Assembly: GCA_013816585.1 (NCBI GenBank)
Contig: JACDEE010000001.1
Span: forward strand, 139,001 to 203,000
Direction: 5' to 3'
DNA: 64,000 nucleotides
DNA from: Sphingosinicella sp.
Lineage (GTDB): Bacteria > Pseudomonadota > Alphaproteobacteria > Sphingomonadales > Sphingomonadaceae
Positions 47,319 to 55,614 of this stretch are shown piece after piece. Every line of letters begins with the position of its first letter. Within the stretch, counting starts at the first letter, position 1. The notes beneath the pieces are model-generated. The model ran no database searches. It was not told the DNA's origin and saw only the letters and a list, made by a program, of their open reading frames with translations. The position numbers and the translations under genes are program-made.

Positions 47319-48701
47319 TTAGTGGCCCGCCTGCGGCCCGCGTGTGAGGCCCGACAAGGCCAGTTGCTCGTCAATCTGGTCCATTAGCCGATCGAGGCCC
47401 TGCTGATCCTTGGCTTCGGCCCGCGCGACCAGCACATCCTGGGTGTTGGACGCACGCAGCAGCCACCAGCCATCGGCCGTATTCACGCGCGCACCATCCG
47501 TGTCGTTCACCTGCGCGCCGCTTTGGGCCAGCCGCGCCAGCACTTCCTGCACGACCGGGAATTTGCGGGCCTCGTCCACCTGGAATCGCATTTCGGGTGT
47601 GTTGACCATAGGGGGCATGGCGGAGCGCAGGTCGGTCAAGGAACCGCCGAGGCGGCTCACCGCGCGGATCAGCCTGACCGCGGCATAAAGCGCGTCGTCA
47701 TAACCATAATAATCATGCGCGAAGAAGATATGCCCGCTCATTTCGCCGGCCAGGGGGGCGCCGGTTTCCTTCATCTTGGTCTTGATCAGGCTATGGCCGG
47801 TTTTCCACATCAGCGGTTTTCCGCCGAGCTCCGCAATCCGATCGTAAAGCGCCTGGCTGGCCTTGACGTCGGCGATGATCGTTGCGCCCGGCACATCCTC
47901 CAGCACCGGCTGGGCCAGGATCGACAGCAATTGATCGCCCCAGACCACGCGGCCGTCACCATCCACCGCGCCGATCCGGTCGCCGTCGCCGTCGAATGCG
48001 AGCCCGAAATCCAGGCCCTTTTCCGCCACCAGCCGCTTCAGATCCTCGAGGTTCTTTTCTTCGGTCGGATCGGGATGGTGATTGGGAAAAGCGCTATCGA
48101 CGTCGGTGTAGAGCAAATGATGTTCGCCAGGCAGCAGAGAAGTCAATTTCTCGATCGCCGGCCCGGCGGCGCCGTTCCCGGCGTCCCAGCCGATACGAAA
48201 GCCGCTTCCGTCGAAATTCTGGAGCAGCCGCGTCACGTAGCGGTCCATCATGTCTTCATCGCTGGAACCGCCGCTTCCTTCGTCCCAATCACCGGCAGCG
48301 GCCATGGCGCCCAGTTTCTGGATGTCCTGACCGAAGAAGGCGCTGCCGAACATCACCATCTTGAAGCCGTTATAATTGGCCGGGTTGTGGCTGCCGGTGA
48401 TCATGATGCCGCCGTCCACATCCAGTACGGCTTCGGCATAATAGAGCATCGGCGTCGGCCCGAGGCCGACCCGCACGACGTCACAGCCGCTTTCATTGAG
48501 GCCCCTGATCAACGCGTTTTCCAGGATAGGAGAACTTTCGCGGCCGTCAAACCCGACTGCCACCCTGCCGCCTGCGCCGCGCTTCACCAGGGTCGCGAAG
48601 CCGCGCCCGATCGCATAGGCGTCGGCCTCGCTCAGCGTTTTCCCCACGATCCCGCGAATGTCATATTCGCGCAAAGAGGTCGGGTCGAAACGATGGCTCA
48701 T
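47319..48701 (-). CDS. Phosphomannomutase/phosphoglucomutase
   Basis: 460-residue alpha-D-phosphohexomutase making mannose-1-P or glucose-1-P for envelope polysaccharides. The phosphoserine loop [12 protein letters not shown] has S104; the Mg loop [14 protein letters not shown] and sugar-binding GEMSGHIFF are present. Length fits AlgC/ManB-type bifunctional enzymes. The start ATG 48701 gives the canonical [16 protein letters not shown]. It converges closely with the exonuclease gene (3-bp gap). Confidence 0.93.
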   Translation of the reverse strand: MSHRFDPTSLREYDIRGIVGKTLSEADAYAIGRGFATLVKRGAGGRVAVGFDGRESSPILENALIRGLNESGCDVVRVGLGPTPMLYYAEAVLDVDGGIMITGSHNPANYNGFKMVMFGSAFFGQDIQKLGAMAAAGDWDEGSGGSSDEDMMDRYVTRLLQNFDGSGFRIGWDAGNGAAGPAIEKLTSLLPGEHHLLYTDVDSAFPNHHPDPTEEKNLEDLKRLVAEKGLDFGLAFDGDGDRIGAVDGDGRVVWGDQLLSILAQPVLEDVPGATIIADVKASQALYDRIAELGGKPLMWKTGHSLIKTKMKETGAPLAGEMSGHIFFAHDYYGYDDALYAAVRLIRAVSRLGGSLTDLRSAMPPMVNTPEMRFQVDEARKFPVVQEVLARLAQSGAQVNDTDGARVNTADGWWLLRASNTQDVLVARAEAKDQQGLDRLMDQIDEQLALSGLTRGPQAGH

Positions 48702-48732
48702 TACTATCTCCGTGACTGAAAGATTGGCGTAC

Positions 48733-49149
48733 TTAAGACGCGCGGGGCGTGTGGCGGTTCATTTCGGCGACCAAAGTATCGCGCGCCACGTTGACCCGGT
48801 TGGCAAGCTCGGCCGATCCGCCCGCATCGGGATGCACCTTGGTGATCAGCCGGCGATGCGCGGCGCGTATCTCCACCAGGCTGGCCCCCTCGCCCACCCC
48901 GAGCAAGGCGCGGGCGTCGGCGACGTTCATCATCGAAGACCGGTTCTGCGTCCGGCGCCAGGCGGCCCAGAGCAAGGAACCGCCCATCAGAAGCGCGCCG
49001 GGAATCATCCTTCCGGTGGTCAGCAGACGCAGGCCGAGCAGGAAGAGCAGGCCCGCCACCGCATCTTCATAAGTGAGGCCCTTCAGCCGTCCCGTCCACC
49101 ACGCCCAGCCGGCCGCGGCGAGAATGAGCAGGATGACGACGCCTGGCAT
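48733..49149 (-). CDS. Membrane-anchored J-domain protein
   Basis: 138-residue protein with two N-terminal hydrophobic helices (about 2-20 and 30-62) followed by a short J domain with the HPD tripeptide at 106-108 ([13 protein letters not shown]). It probably recruits DnaK to the inner membrane, like TIM14/DjlA-type proteins. It begins one base after the MipZ stop, so the two genes form an operon. Confidence 0.9.
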   Translation of the reverse strand: MPGVVILLILAAAGWAWWTGRLKGLTYEDAVAGLLFLLGLRLLTTGRMIPGALLMGGSLLWAAWRRTQNRSSMMNVADARALLGVGEGASLVEIRAAHRRLITKVHPDAGGSAELANRVNVARDTLVAEMNRHTPRAS

Positions 49150-49150
49150 T

Positions 49151-49957
49151 TCAGCCTGTCGCGGCGCGGGGTTTAGGGGCGGCTTCTTCTTCTGCGGGAA
49201 GGCCGAAGCCAGCGATCATTTCGCGCAATTCCTGGCGCGCGGCGATGTGGCTGAGCCCGACATCGCCGATCTGCGCCAGATCGAGCAGGGTCAGGCCCTT
49301 GGGAAAAAGCTCTCGGTAGATGACCCGCTCGCCCAGGCCGGGAATGACCCGGAAACCGACACGGCGCGACAATTCGTCGAGCGCCGTGCCGACCCGGCGC
49401 ATGTTTCGGGCCTCGATATGCTGAAGGCGGTTTCGAAGCACGACCCAGTCGACGCTGGCGCCGGTCGTCTTGGCCCGCTGCGTACGGCTGTTCCAGACCA
49501 GTTCGGCATAGAAGCTTGGCCGGCGGACCTTATAGGTTTCGGGATCGACTTCACCGATCAGGTCGAGGTCGACGAAGCTGTCATTGATCGGGGTGACCAA
49601 TATGTCGGCACGAAGCATTGCGGCGCGGGCATAAACGTCGTCGCGGCCCGGAGTGTCGATCACCACGACATCGACATTGGCAGCGAGACGATCGAGCTGC
49701 GTGTCGAGATCCTCGCCTTTGGCCGGATCGAAGGTCTCGTAGATCGGCATCGGCAGCGAAATTCCGGTTCGCTTGATCGTCTCGGCACGATTGTCGAGAT
49801 AACGGCCCAGCGTCCGCTGCCGCGTGTCGAGATCGATCGCGGCTACGCGGCGGCCGGCGGCAGCGAGCGCTACCGCGCTGTGCACCGCCGTGGTGGATTT
49901 GCCGGTCCCGCCCTTTTCGTTGGCAAACGTGATGAAATGCGGCGCCGCGCCAGCCAT
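49151..49957 (-). CDS. mipZ: Division plane positioning ATPase MipZ
   Basis: 268-residue ParA/MinD-family ATPase that forms a gradient from the pole and blocks FtsZ assembly away from midcell. The deviant Walker A is NEKGGTGKST (residues 13-22) and VVIDTPGRDD is the Walker B region. PINDSFVDLDLIGEVDPETY and RNRLQHIEARNMRRV are MipZ-type segments. The ATG 49957 start gives the canonical N-terminus HFITFANEKGG. The gene is divergent from panC. Confidence 0.93.
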   Translation of the reverse strand: MAGAAPHFITFANEKGGTGKSTTAVHSAVALAAAGRRVAAIDLDTRQRTLGRYLDNRAETIKRTGISLPMPIYETFDPAKGEDLDTQLDRLAANVDVVVIDTPGRDDVYARAAMLRADILVTPINDSFVDLDLIGEVDPETYKVRRPSFYAELVWNSRTQRAKTTGASVDWVVLRNRLQHIEARNMRRVGTALDELSRRVGFRVIPGLGERVIYRELFPKGLTLLDLAQIGDVGLSHIAARQELREMIAGFGLPAEEEAAPKPRAATG

Positions 49958-50052
49958 GATCCCTACCTTGCCCCCCTCTTGATCTTGCCCCCACCAGCCC
50001 GCAAAGCGCGGGTCCAGAAGGTTCACGAAGCTGTATCGGAGGCGCTTTCGCC

Positions 50053-50901
50053 GTGCAAATAATCCGTGACCTGCCCGCGCTCCGCAAAGCCGTGGCAGGA
50101 TTGAAAAAAGAATGCGGCAAGCTTGCTTTCGTGCCGACCATGGGCGCGCTGCACGCGGGACATATGGCGCTGATCGCCGAGGCCGGGCGCAAGGCCGATC
50201 ATGTCGTCGCCTCGATCTTCGTGAATCCGACCCAATTCGCCCTCAATGAGGATTTCAGCACTTACCCCCGGCGCGAGGCGGAAGACATGCATATGCTGGA
50301 AAAGGGCGGCTGCGCCCTGCTCTGGGCCCCCGATGTCGAGACGATGTATCCCCCCGGCCATTCGACCACAATCAATGTCACCGGGGTTTCCGACGGATTG
50401 GACGGCGCCGCACGGCCCGGCCATTTCACCGGTGTTGCCACCATCGTCTATACCCTGCTCAACCAGGTTCAGCCCGACATCGCCTTGTTCGGCGAAAAGG
50501 ATTTCCAGCAGCTCGCCGTGATCCGCCGGATGGTGCGGGACATGGATTTGCCAGTGGAGATTGATGGCGTCCCGACCCAGCGCGACGCCGACGGAATCGC
50601 CTTGTCTTCGCGCAATATCTATCTGAGCAAGGAGCAGAGGATCGCAGCGCGCGCGCTTCCGCGGGCGCTCGGCGAAGCGGCCAAGGCGATCCAGGAAGGC
50701 GGCGACATCCGCGAACATACCGAGCGCGCGACGGACACGCTACGCCGGGCAGGCTTCGATCCGATCGACTATGTCGCTGTGTGCGATGCCGAGACGCTTG
50801 AGTCCCTTACCAGTCTCACCCGCCCCGCCCGGATCCTCGCGGCAGCGCGGATCGGGCAAACGCGGCTGATCGATAATTTGCCGGTCATTCCCTCTGTCTG
50901 A
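50053..50901 (+). CDS. panC: Pantothenate synthetase (pantoate-beta-alanine ligase)
   Basis: 282-residue enzyme of pantothenate/CoA synthesis. The nucleotidyltransferase motif PTMGALHAGHMALI, the pantoate-binding VNPTQFALNEDFSTYPR, LFGEKDFQQLAVI and ALSSRNIYLSKEQR are all present. The start is GTG 50053. It stands alone, with no panB adjacent in the window. Confidence 0.96.
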   Translation: MQIIRDLPALRKAVAGLKKECGKLAFVPTMGALHAGHMALIAEAGRKADHVVASIFVNPTQFALNEDFSTYPRREAEDMHMLEKGGCALLWAPDVETMYPPGHSTTINVTGVSDGLDGAARPGHFTGVATIVYTLLNQVQPDIALFGEKDFQQLAVIRRMVRDMDLPVEIDGVPTQRDADGIALSSRNIYLSKEQRIAARALPRALGEAAKAIQEGGDIREHTERATDTLRRAGFDPIDYVAVCDAETLESLTSLTRPARILAAARIGQTRLIDNLPVIPSV

Positions 50902-50980
50902 AGATTCCTCACCCGGCTGTTAACCATTTCTTTAAAGGGATGGGTCGAAACAGATCCCACAAGAACAGAAGGGATGTTTC

Positions 50981-51277
50981 ATGGGTCACTCGATCAAACA
51001 AGCGGTCTTCCTGATGGAAAGCCGGATCGCAGACGCCGCCGACGGCGATGCCGACGCACTCTATGAACTGGGGGTCGCTTATTCGACCGGGGCCGAAGGG
51101 GCCGACGTCGATCTGATCGAGGCGCATAAATGGTTCAACCTGGCAGCCTTGGGCGGCGACAGCCGCGGCCAGGAGAGCCGGGCCGAACTCGCTGATTATA
51201 TGAGCGCGCGTGAAATCGCCGAAGCCCAGCGCCAGGCCCGGGCCTGGCTGTCCGCGACAATAAGCCAGGCGGCCTAG
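50981..51277 (+). CDS. Small SEL1/TPR-repeat protein
   Basis: 98-residue protein containing one Sel1-like repeat (ADALYELGVAYSTGAEGADV followed by DLIEAHKWFNLAAL). GAAGGGA precedes ATG 50981. Such single-repeat proteins may mediate protein contacts; no partner is evident. Its end overlaps the convergent acyltransferase gene by 4 bp. In relatives it is a conserved hypothetical. Confidence 0.85.
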   Translation: MGHSIKQAVFLMESRIADAADGDADALYELGVAYSTGAEGADVDLIEAHKWFNLAALGGDSRGQESRAELADYMSAREIAEAQRQARAWLSATISQAA

Positions 51278-52410
51278 GCCTTTTTGAAGGGCGTGAAGTC
51301 GGCCAGATAATCGATCTCTTGCGCCACAGCTTGGCGTTCCGCCTCCAGGAATTCTGCCACGGCGCGCCGGAAGGCCGGATCGGGAATATGATGCGCGGAC
51401 CAGGTCGGCACCGGGCGGTAGCCGCGGCTCAACTTATGCTCCCCCTGCGCCCCTGCCTCGACCCGGCTCAATCCGCGAGTGATCGCGATCTCGATCGCCT
51501 GATAATAGCTTAATTCGAAATGGAGGAAGGGCACTTCCTCGATACACCCCCAGTAACGGCCATAGAGGGCGTCGCTGCCGATGAGGTTTAGCGCTCCTGC
51601 GATCGGAACGCCGTCGCGCCTGGCGAGCACCAGCAGCACGCGATCGGCCAACCGCTCCCCCAGCAACGAAAAGAAACGCCGCGTGAGATAGGGTCGCCCC
51701 CATTTGCGTGCCCCGGTATCCTGGTAAAATTCCCAGAAAGCGTCCCAATGCGCTTCGGTCAGTGCCGATCCGGAAACATGCTCGACCGCCAGCCCCTCCA
51801 GTGCCGCGGCCCGCTCCTTCTTTATCGCCTTGCGCTTGCGCGAAGAAAGCGAGGCCAGAAAATCGTCGAACGAGGAATAGCCGTCATTCTGCCAATGGAA
51901 CTGCCGGTCGATCCGGATCAGCCAGCCGGCGCGTTCGAACAGGGCGACTTCCGCTTCGGCGATGAAAGTGGCGTGGGCCGAAGACAGCCCTTCCTTTCGG
52001 ACAATGGCTTCCGCCGCCGCGATCAGACCCGAAGCGAAGGCGGTGTCGGCGGTGAGCAGCCGGCGCCCGGTGACAGGAGTGAAGGGAACCGCGATCTGCA
52101 ACTTGGGATAATAGGACCCGCCAGCCCGCTCATAAGCCTCCGCCCAGGCATGATCGAACACATATTCGCCCGCGCTATGGCTTTTGGCATAAGCCGGCAT
52201 GATCGCCGCCGGGCGTCCGTCGCGGCCGTCGATCACGATCGGCAGAGGCTGCCACCCGGCCCCGGGTGCCGCACTGCCCGATTCCTCGAGTGCCGACAGA
52301 AAGGCGTGGCTGAGAAATGGATTGTCCGCGCCGGCGCATCGGTCCCAATCTTCGGCGGCAAGGCTTGCGGCGCCCGGCGCGATCCGGGCGATTATCTCCC
52401 CGTCGCTCAT
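51274..52410 (-). CDS. FemAB/GNAT-type N-acyltransferase (DUF482-like)
   Basis: 378-residue protein of the COG3146-type peptidogalycan/GNAT family. Clear segments are NPFLSHAFLSALEESGSAAP, GWQPLPIVIDGRDGRPAAI, YGRYWGCIEEVPFLHFELSY and GAQGEHKLSRGYRP. Proteins of this class have tandem GNAT folds; the substrate is unknown. The start ATG 52410 overlaps the upstream phosphodiesterase stop (ATGA), so the two are co-translated. Confidence 0.87.
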   Translation of the reverse strand: MSDGEIIARIAPGAASLAAEDWDRCAGADNPFLSHAFLSALEESGSAAPGAGWQPLPIVIDGRDGRPAAIMPAYAKSHSAGEYVFDHAWAEAYERAGGSYYPKLQIAVPFTPVTGRRLLTADTAFASGLIAAAEAIVRKEGLSSAHATFIAEAEVALFERAGWLIRIDRQFHWQNDGYSSFDDFLASLSSRKRKAIKKERAAALEGLAVEHVSGSALTEAHWDAFWEFYQDTGARKWGRPYLTRRFFSLLGERLADRVLLVLARRDGVPIAGALNLIGSDALYGRYWGCIEEVPFLHFELSYYQAIEIAITRGLSRVEAGAQGEHKLSRGYRPVPTWSAHHIPDPAFRRAVAEFLEAERQAVAQEIDYLADFTPFKKA

Positions 52411-53171
52411 CGGCCGGTCGGCGCGGCTTTTTGCGGCAATTCGTGGATCATCTGGTCGGCATAGGCCGAGGCGGCCTCTTCGTCCCGCCGGTTGCTTATG
52501 GTCCAGGTGACCAGGGGCAGGCCTCGCGCGCGCGTCGCCGCCGCGAAAGGCGAAGGGAGATCGCGTATGTCGTAGGCCAGGAAATCGGTGCCGGATCGCC
52601 ACAAGGACAAATGGCGCTCGATCCGCCCCCTGATGCGGCCTTTGTCCTTTTCGGTCACCACCAGACCGCGCACGATGTGCGGCGCGTTAATGGCGAACCA
52701 GCGGCCGACCTCGGGGTTGAACGACATGATCGCGGCTTGCCCCGAATATCGGCGCAGCCTGTCTTCGATATCGCGGCACAGGGCCGACGTCTTGCCCCGG
52801 GGCGCCTTCACTTCGATCAGCAAGGCGCAGCGCCCGCCGATCAGCGTCAGGACCTCTTCCAGATCAGGAACGGTCTCTTCGCTATTCTCGAGCCTGATTC
52901 GCCGGAGATCGGACCAATCCTTGTCCACCACCCGGCCCTCGGCCTCGGTCAGCCGGCCAAGCGACGCATCGTGAATGACGATGGCCCGGCCATCGCGGCT
53001 CATCTGGACGTCCAGCTCGATCCCGAATCCGGCGGCGATCGCAGCCTCGAAGGCGGCACGGCTATTCTCCAGCCGGCCCGGCCCGTGCAGGCCGCGATGC
53101 GCATAAGGGCTTGCCGTCAGCCAGGCGGGCGAGCTGGGCGTGTCAGACCTGCTTGATGGCGACGATCGCAT
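52407..53171 (-). CDS. Glycerophosphodiester phosphodiesterase
   Basis: 254-residue GDPD TIM-barrel enzyme splitting glycerophosphodiesters to glycerol-3-phosphate and an alcohol. The motifs are AHRGLHGPGRLENS (catalytic His/Arg), GIELDVQMSRDG and IVIHDASLGRLT. ATG 53171 is the best start and overlaps the upstream ridA end by 29 bp; no later conventional start lies before the catalytic motif. Cytosolic, no signal peptide. Confidence 0.9.
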   Translation of the reverse strand: MRSSPSSRSDTPSSPAWLTASPYAHRGLHGPGRLENSRAAFEAAIAAGFGIELDVQMSRDGRAIVIHDASLGRLTEAEGRVVDKDWSDLRRIRLENSEETVPDLEEVLTLIGGRCALLIEVKAPRGKTSALCRDIEDRLRRYSGQAAIMSFNPEVGRWFAINAPHIVRGLVVTEKDKGRIRGRIERHLSLWRSGTDFLAYDIRDLPSPFAAATRARGLPLVTWTISNRRDEEAASAYADQMIHELPQKAAPTGR

Positions 53172-53610
53172 CAATCTCGACGGCCGCGCCCAGCGGCAGA
53201 ACCGGGACGCCCACGGCGCTTCGGGCATGACGTCCAGCTTCGCCGAACACCTGCTCCATCAAATCCGACGCGCCATTGGCGACTTTCGGCTGATCGGTGA
53301 AGTCGGGAGCGCTACTGATGAATACGCCGAGCTTCACGATACGTTCGACGCGGTCGAGCGACCCCAGGGCCTTGTTGATCTGCGCGAGCAGCATGATCCC
53401 GCAAAGGCGCGCCGCCTTCTGGCCGGCTTCCAGATCCCGGTCTTCGCCGAGACGTCCGGTCATCACCTGGCCCTCACTGAACGGAAGTTGCCCCGAAATA
53501 TAGAGCAGCCCGCCGGCCTCGACGGCCGGGACGTAGGAAGCGACCGGCGCGGCCGGTTCGGGAAGAGTGATGCCTGCTTGGGTAAGGCGGTCCTGGATGC
53601 TGTCGGTCAT
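53143..53610 (-). CDS. RidA family protein
   Basis: 155-residue YjgF/YER057c/UK114-like protein. RidA members deaminate reactive enamines and imines such as 2-aminoacrylate. The segments GGLLYISGQLPFSEGQVMTG and VGVPVLPLGAAVEIDAIVAI are typical, though the canonical catalytic Arg near RxxV is replaced by the variant ARSAVGV, placing it among the COG0251 relatives. First gene of the ridA-GDPD-acyltransferase run. Confidence 0.9.
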   Translation of the reverse strand: MTDSIQDRLTQAGITLPEPAAPVASYVPAVEAGGLLYISGQLPFSEGQVMTGRLGEDRDLEAGQKAARLCGIMLLAQINKALGSLDRVERIVKLGVFISSAPDFTDQPKVANGASDLMEQVFGEAGRHARSAVGVPVLPLGAAVEIDAIVAIKQV

Positions 53611-53643
53611 GCGGATGGCGTAAGCACTTGCCGGCGAGGAAGG

Positions 53644-54270
53644 TCAAGCCTTGGCGGTGAGGCCGGAGAGGCGATCCAGGATCCACGGCAGGGCCTCGCT
53701 CCAATCATCGATCCGGGCATCGGCATGAGTGGCCTGCGGAACATTGGGCGCGAGGCTCGGCTCGCTGATCATATGGAGCCGCCACACTGAAGCGGCGTGT
53801 TTCGCCACTGATTCGTGGTGCATGGCGAGGTCATCGATGAAGATCGCGGCGCTCGGTTGATATTCTTCCAGCAGCCGCGCCACCGGGCGGCCCTTGCCGC
53901 CCTGGTTGCAGACCACCCGGTGGCTGATGCCATGCGCATCGAGCTGCGCCACCCGATCCGCATGACAATGTTCGCCAAGGTTGGTGAGGATGACGATGTC
54001 AGCCACGGCTCCGATCCGGGCCAGCGCCTCCGCGGCATGGGGCACCAGCGTCTGGCGATGCATCTCGGTCGCGAAGAAGCCGTCGAGCAAGGGCCACATT
54101 TCCTCGCGCGAGAGCGGCGCCGGATCGCCGCGCCGGCGCATCGATGCCGAAAAATCGCCGCCATCGGGCGCGAAGTCGATTTGATGCGCCTCACCCAGCC
54201 AGGCGCCGAAATGGGAGACCATGTGCAGGATGACTTCGTCGCAATCGCTGATCAGCAATGGCCTCGTCAT
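53644..54270 (-). CDS. HAD-family hydrolase
   Basis: 208-residue HAD phosphatase-like protein. Motif I is SDCDEVILH (D9, D11), motif II ILTNL, motif III lysine in GGKGRPV, and motif IV FIDDLAMHH. Substrate unknown. The start overlaps the DUF3572 stop (ATGA), so they form a small operon. Confidence 0.86.
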   Translation of the reverse strand: MTRPLLISDCDEVILHMVSHFGAWLGEAHQIDFAPDGGDFSASMRRRGDPAPLSREEMWPLLDGFFATEMHRQTLVPHAAEALARIGAVADIVILTNLGEHCHADRVAQLDAHGISHRVVCNQGGKGRPVARLLEEYQPSAAIFIDDLAMHHESVAKHAASVWRLHMISEPSLAPNVPQATHADARIDDWSEALPWILDRLSGLTAKA

Positions 54271-54536
54271 CGTTCGAGCTGCTCCCGAGCATCGACCAGC
54301 CGGACGGGCGTTACACCCAGCGCCTCGGCGCAGGCGATGAGGTCGGGCTCGTGCGCCTCGAGAAACCGCAATATCGCGGCCAGCAAGGCTTCTTCGCCAA
54401 GGCGCGCGCGCAGATCGTCGGGGTTAAGCCCAGTCAACGCGAGCAACCGTTCGGCCCGGCCGGTATCGCGAAGCGTCCAGCCGAGTGCCGCCAGCGCCAG
54501 GGCCTGCGGCCCATGGTTTGTTTCATTAAGACTCAT
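54267..54536 (-). CDS. DUF3572 family protein
   Basis: 89-residue helical protein, beginning MSLNETNHGPQALALAALGW and containing RLLALTGLNPDDLRARLGE, as in DUF3572 proteins that lie beside divK in many alphaproteobacteria. Function unknown. Divergent from divK with about 35 bp between starts, so the promoters overlap. Confidence 0.86.
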   Translation of the reverse strand: MSLNETNHGPQALALAALGWTLRDTGRAERLLALTGLNPDDLRARLGEEALLAAILRFLEAHEPDLIACAEALGVTPVRLVDAREQLER

Positions 54537-54571
54537 CGCCTAAGATGCCGCCACAACCTAAAGGCTTTCGC

Positions 54572-54952
54572 GTGGCGAATAAAATCCTTGTTGTCGAGGA
54601 CAACGAACTCAATTTGAAGCTCTTCTGCGACCTGCTTCGCGCCCATGGCTATGAAGCGGAGCCGGTCAGAGACGGCCGCGAAGCGGTCGAACGCACGCGC
54701 GCGTTCGATCCCGACCTCATCATCATGGATATCCAGATGCCGCATATCAGCGGACTGGAGCTGATCGAGCAGCTCAAATCGGACGACGCGCTAAAGTCGA
54801 TTCCGGTGATGGCGGTAACCGCTTATGCGGCGAAGGGCGACGAGGAACGAATCCGGGATGCCGGCGCCGAGGGTTATGTCTCGAAGCCGATCTCGCTGAT
54901 GAAATTCGTCGAATCGGTGGGCGCGCTGTTGAAGCCCGAACCGGGCCCCTGA
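54572..54952 (+). CDS. divK: Single-domain response regulator DivK
   Basis: 126-residue CheY-like receiver with no output domain. ILVVEDNELNLKLFCDLLRA, phospho-acceptor D53 (LIIMDIQMP) and K in GYVSKPISL match DivK, which regulates the DivJ/PleC/DivL kinases of the alphaproteobacterial cell cycle. GTG 54572 is preceded by AAAGG at good spacing and gives the canonical N-terminus; an ATG at 54545 would add nine residues. The close DUF3572 partner supports the assignment. Confidence 0.9.
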   Translation: MANKILVVEDNELNLKLFCDLLRAHGYEAEPVRDGREAVERTRAFDPDLIIMDIQMPHISGLELIEQLKSDDALKSIPVMAVTAYAAKGDEERIRDAGAEGYVSKPISLMKFVESVGALLKPEPGP

Positions 54953-54979
54953 TCAAATCCCGCAAGAAGCGGGAGCGGC

Positions 54980-55147
54980 TTATTTGATCTTCGCTTCCTT
55001 GAATTCCACATGCTTGCGCACGACCGGATCATATTTCCGGAAGGTCATCTTCTCGGTAATGTTCCGGGGATTTTTCTTGGTCACGTAGAAAAAGCCAGTG
55101 TCGGCGGTGCTGACGAGCTTGATCTTCACGGTTGCTGGCTTGGCCAT
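54980..55147 (-). CDS. rpmG: 50S ribosomal protein L33
   Basis: 55-residue ribosomal protein [20 protein letters not shown] continuing with [19 protein letters not shown]. It lacks the zinc cysteines, i.e. the Cys-free form. A single gene convergent with divK. Confidence 0.97.
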   Translation of the reverse strand: MAKPATVKIKLVSTADTGFFYVTKKNPRNITEKMTFRKYDPVVRKHVEFKEAKIK

Positions 55148-55316
55148 GGCAGCCTCTGTTAAATGGTTTGTCGCGAAAAATAAAAGCGGCGTCGCCGCCG
55201 CTCATATGCGCGCCTGCCTCTGCCTTCATCGCCCCTTCCTGTCAAGGCCGCGCCCTTTACCAACGCGTAACGCTTTTGGCGCATATCAGGGAAACCGGGG
55301 TAGCGGGGGGACGATC

Positions 55317-55409
55317 ATGCGGTTCAGATCTTATTATTCAGAGAGCTTTCCCTGGGGAAGCCTTGCGGTGCTTGGGCTCTATTTCACAACGCTGACCGCC
55401 TTCGCCTGA
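55317..55409 (+). CDS. 30-residue hydrophobic small protein
   Basis: ORF MRFRSYYSESFPWGSLAVLG ending in an aromatic/Thr hydrophobic stretch. A strong GGGGGGA lies 5 bp before ATG 55317. It is too short for family recognition, but the binding site and hydrophobic single-helix design resemble bona fide small membrane proteins. It converges with another tiny ORF 21 bp away. Confidence 0.5.
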   Translation: MRFRSYYSESFPWGSLAVLGLYFTTLTAFA

Positions 55410-55430
55410 TCGGACGTCTGGTTCAGCGGC

Positions 55431-55517
55431 CTAAAAGATAAAGTCCAATATTCCGAACACGACCATCAACGCTATCCCGATAGCGGCTATCGCTAGGCAA
55501 CCGATCGCTCTTATCAT
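55431..55517 (-). CDS. 28-residue hydrophobic small membrane protein
   Basis: ORF MIRAIGCLAIAAIGIALMVV ending GILDFIF, a near-complete transmembrane helix. The Shine-Dalgarno AGGAGG stands 5 nt from ATG 55517, one of the best in the window. It is divergent from the DNA ligase gene 97 bp away, sharing its upstream region. No family recognised. Confidence 0.55.
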   Translation of the reverse strand: MIRAIGCLAIAAIGIALMVVFGILDFIF

Positions 55518-55614
55518 CAGACCCTCCTGAACCTTTTGGGTTCAACAAGGATCGGGCCATGACGTTCCGGCAGCACCCAGGGAGCCACATCGCCCCGATA
55601 TCGTTACGGCGATA

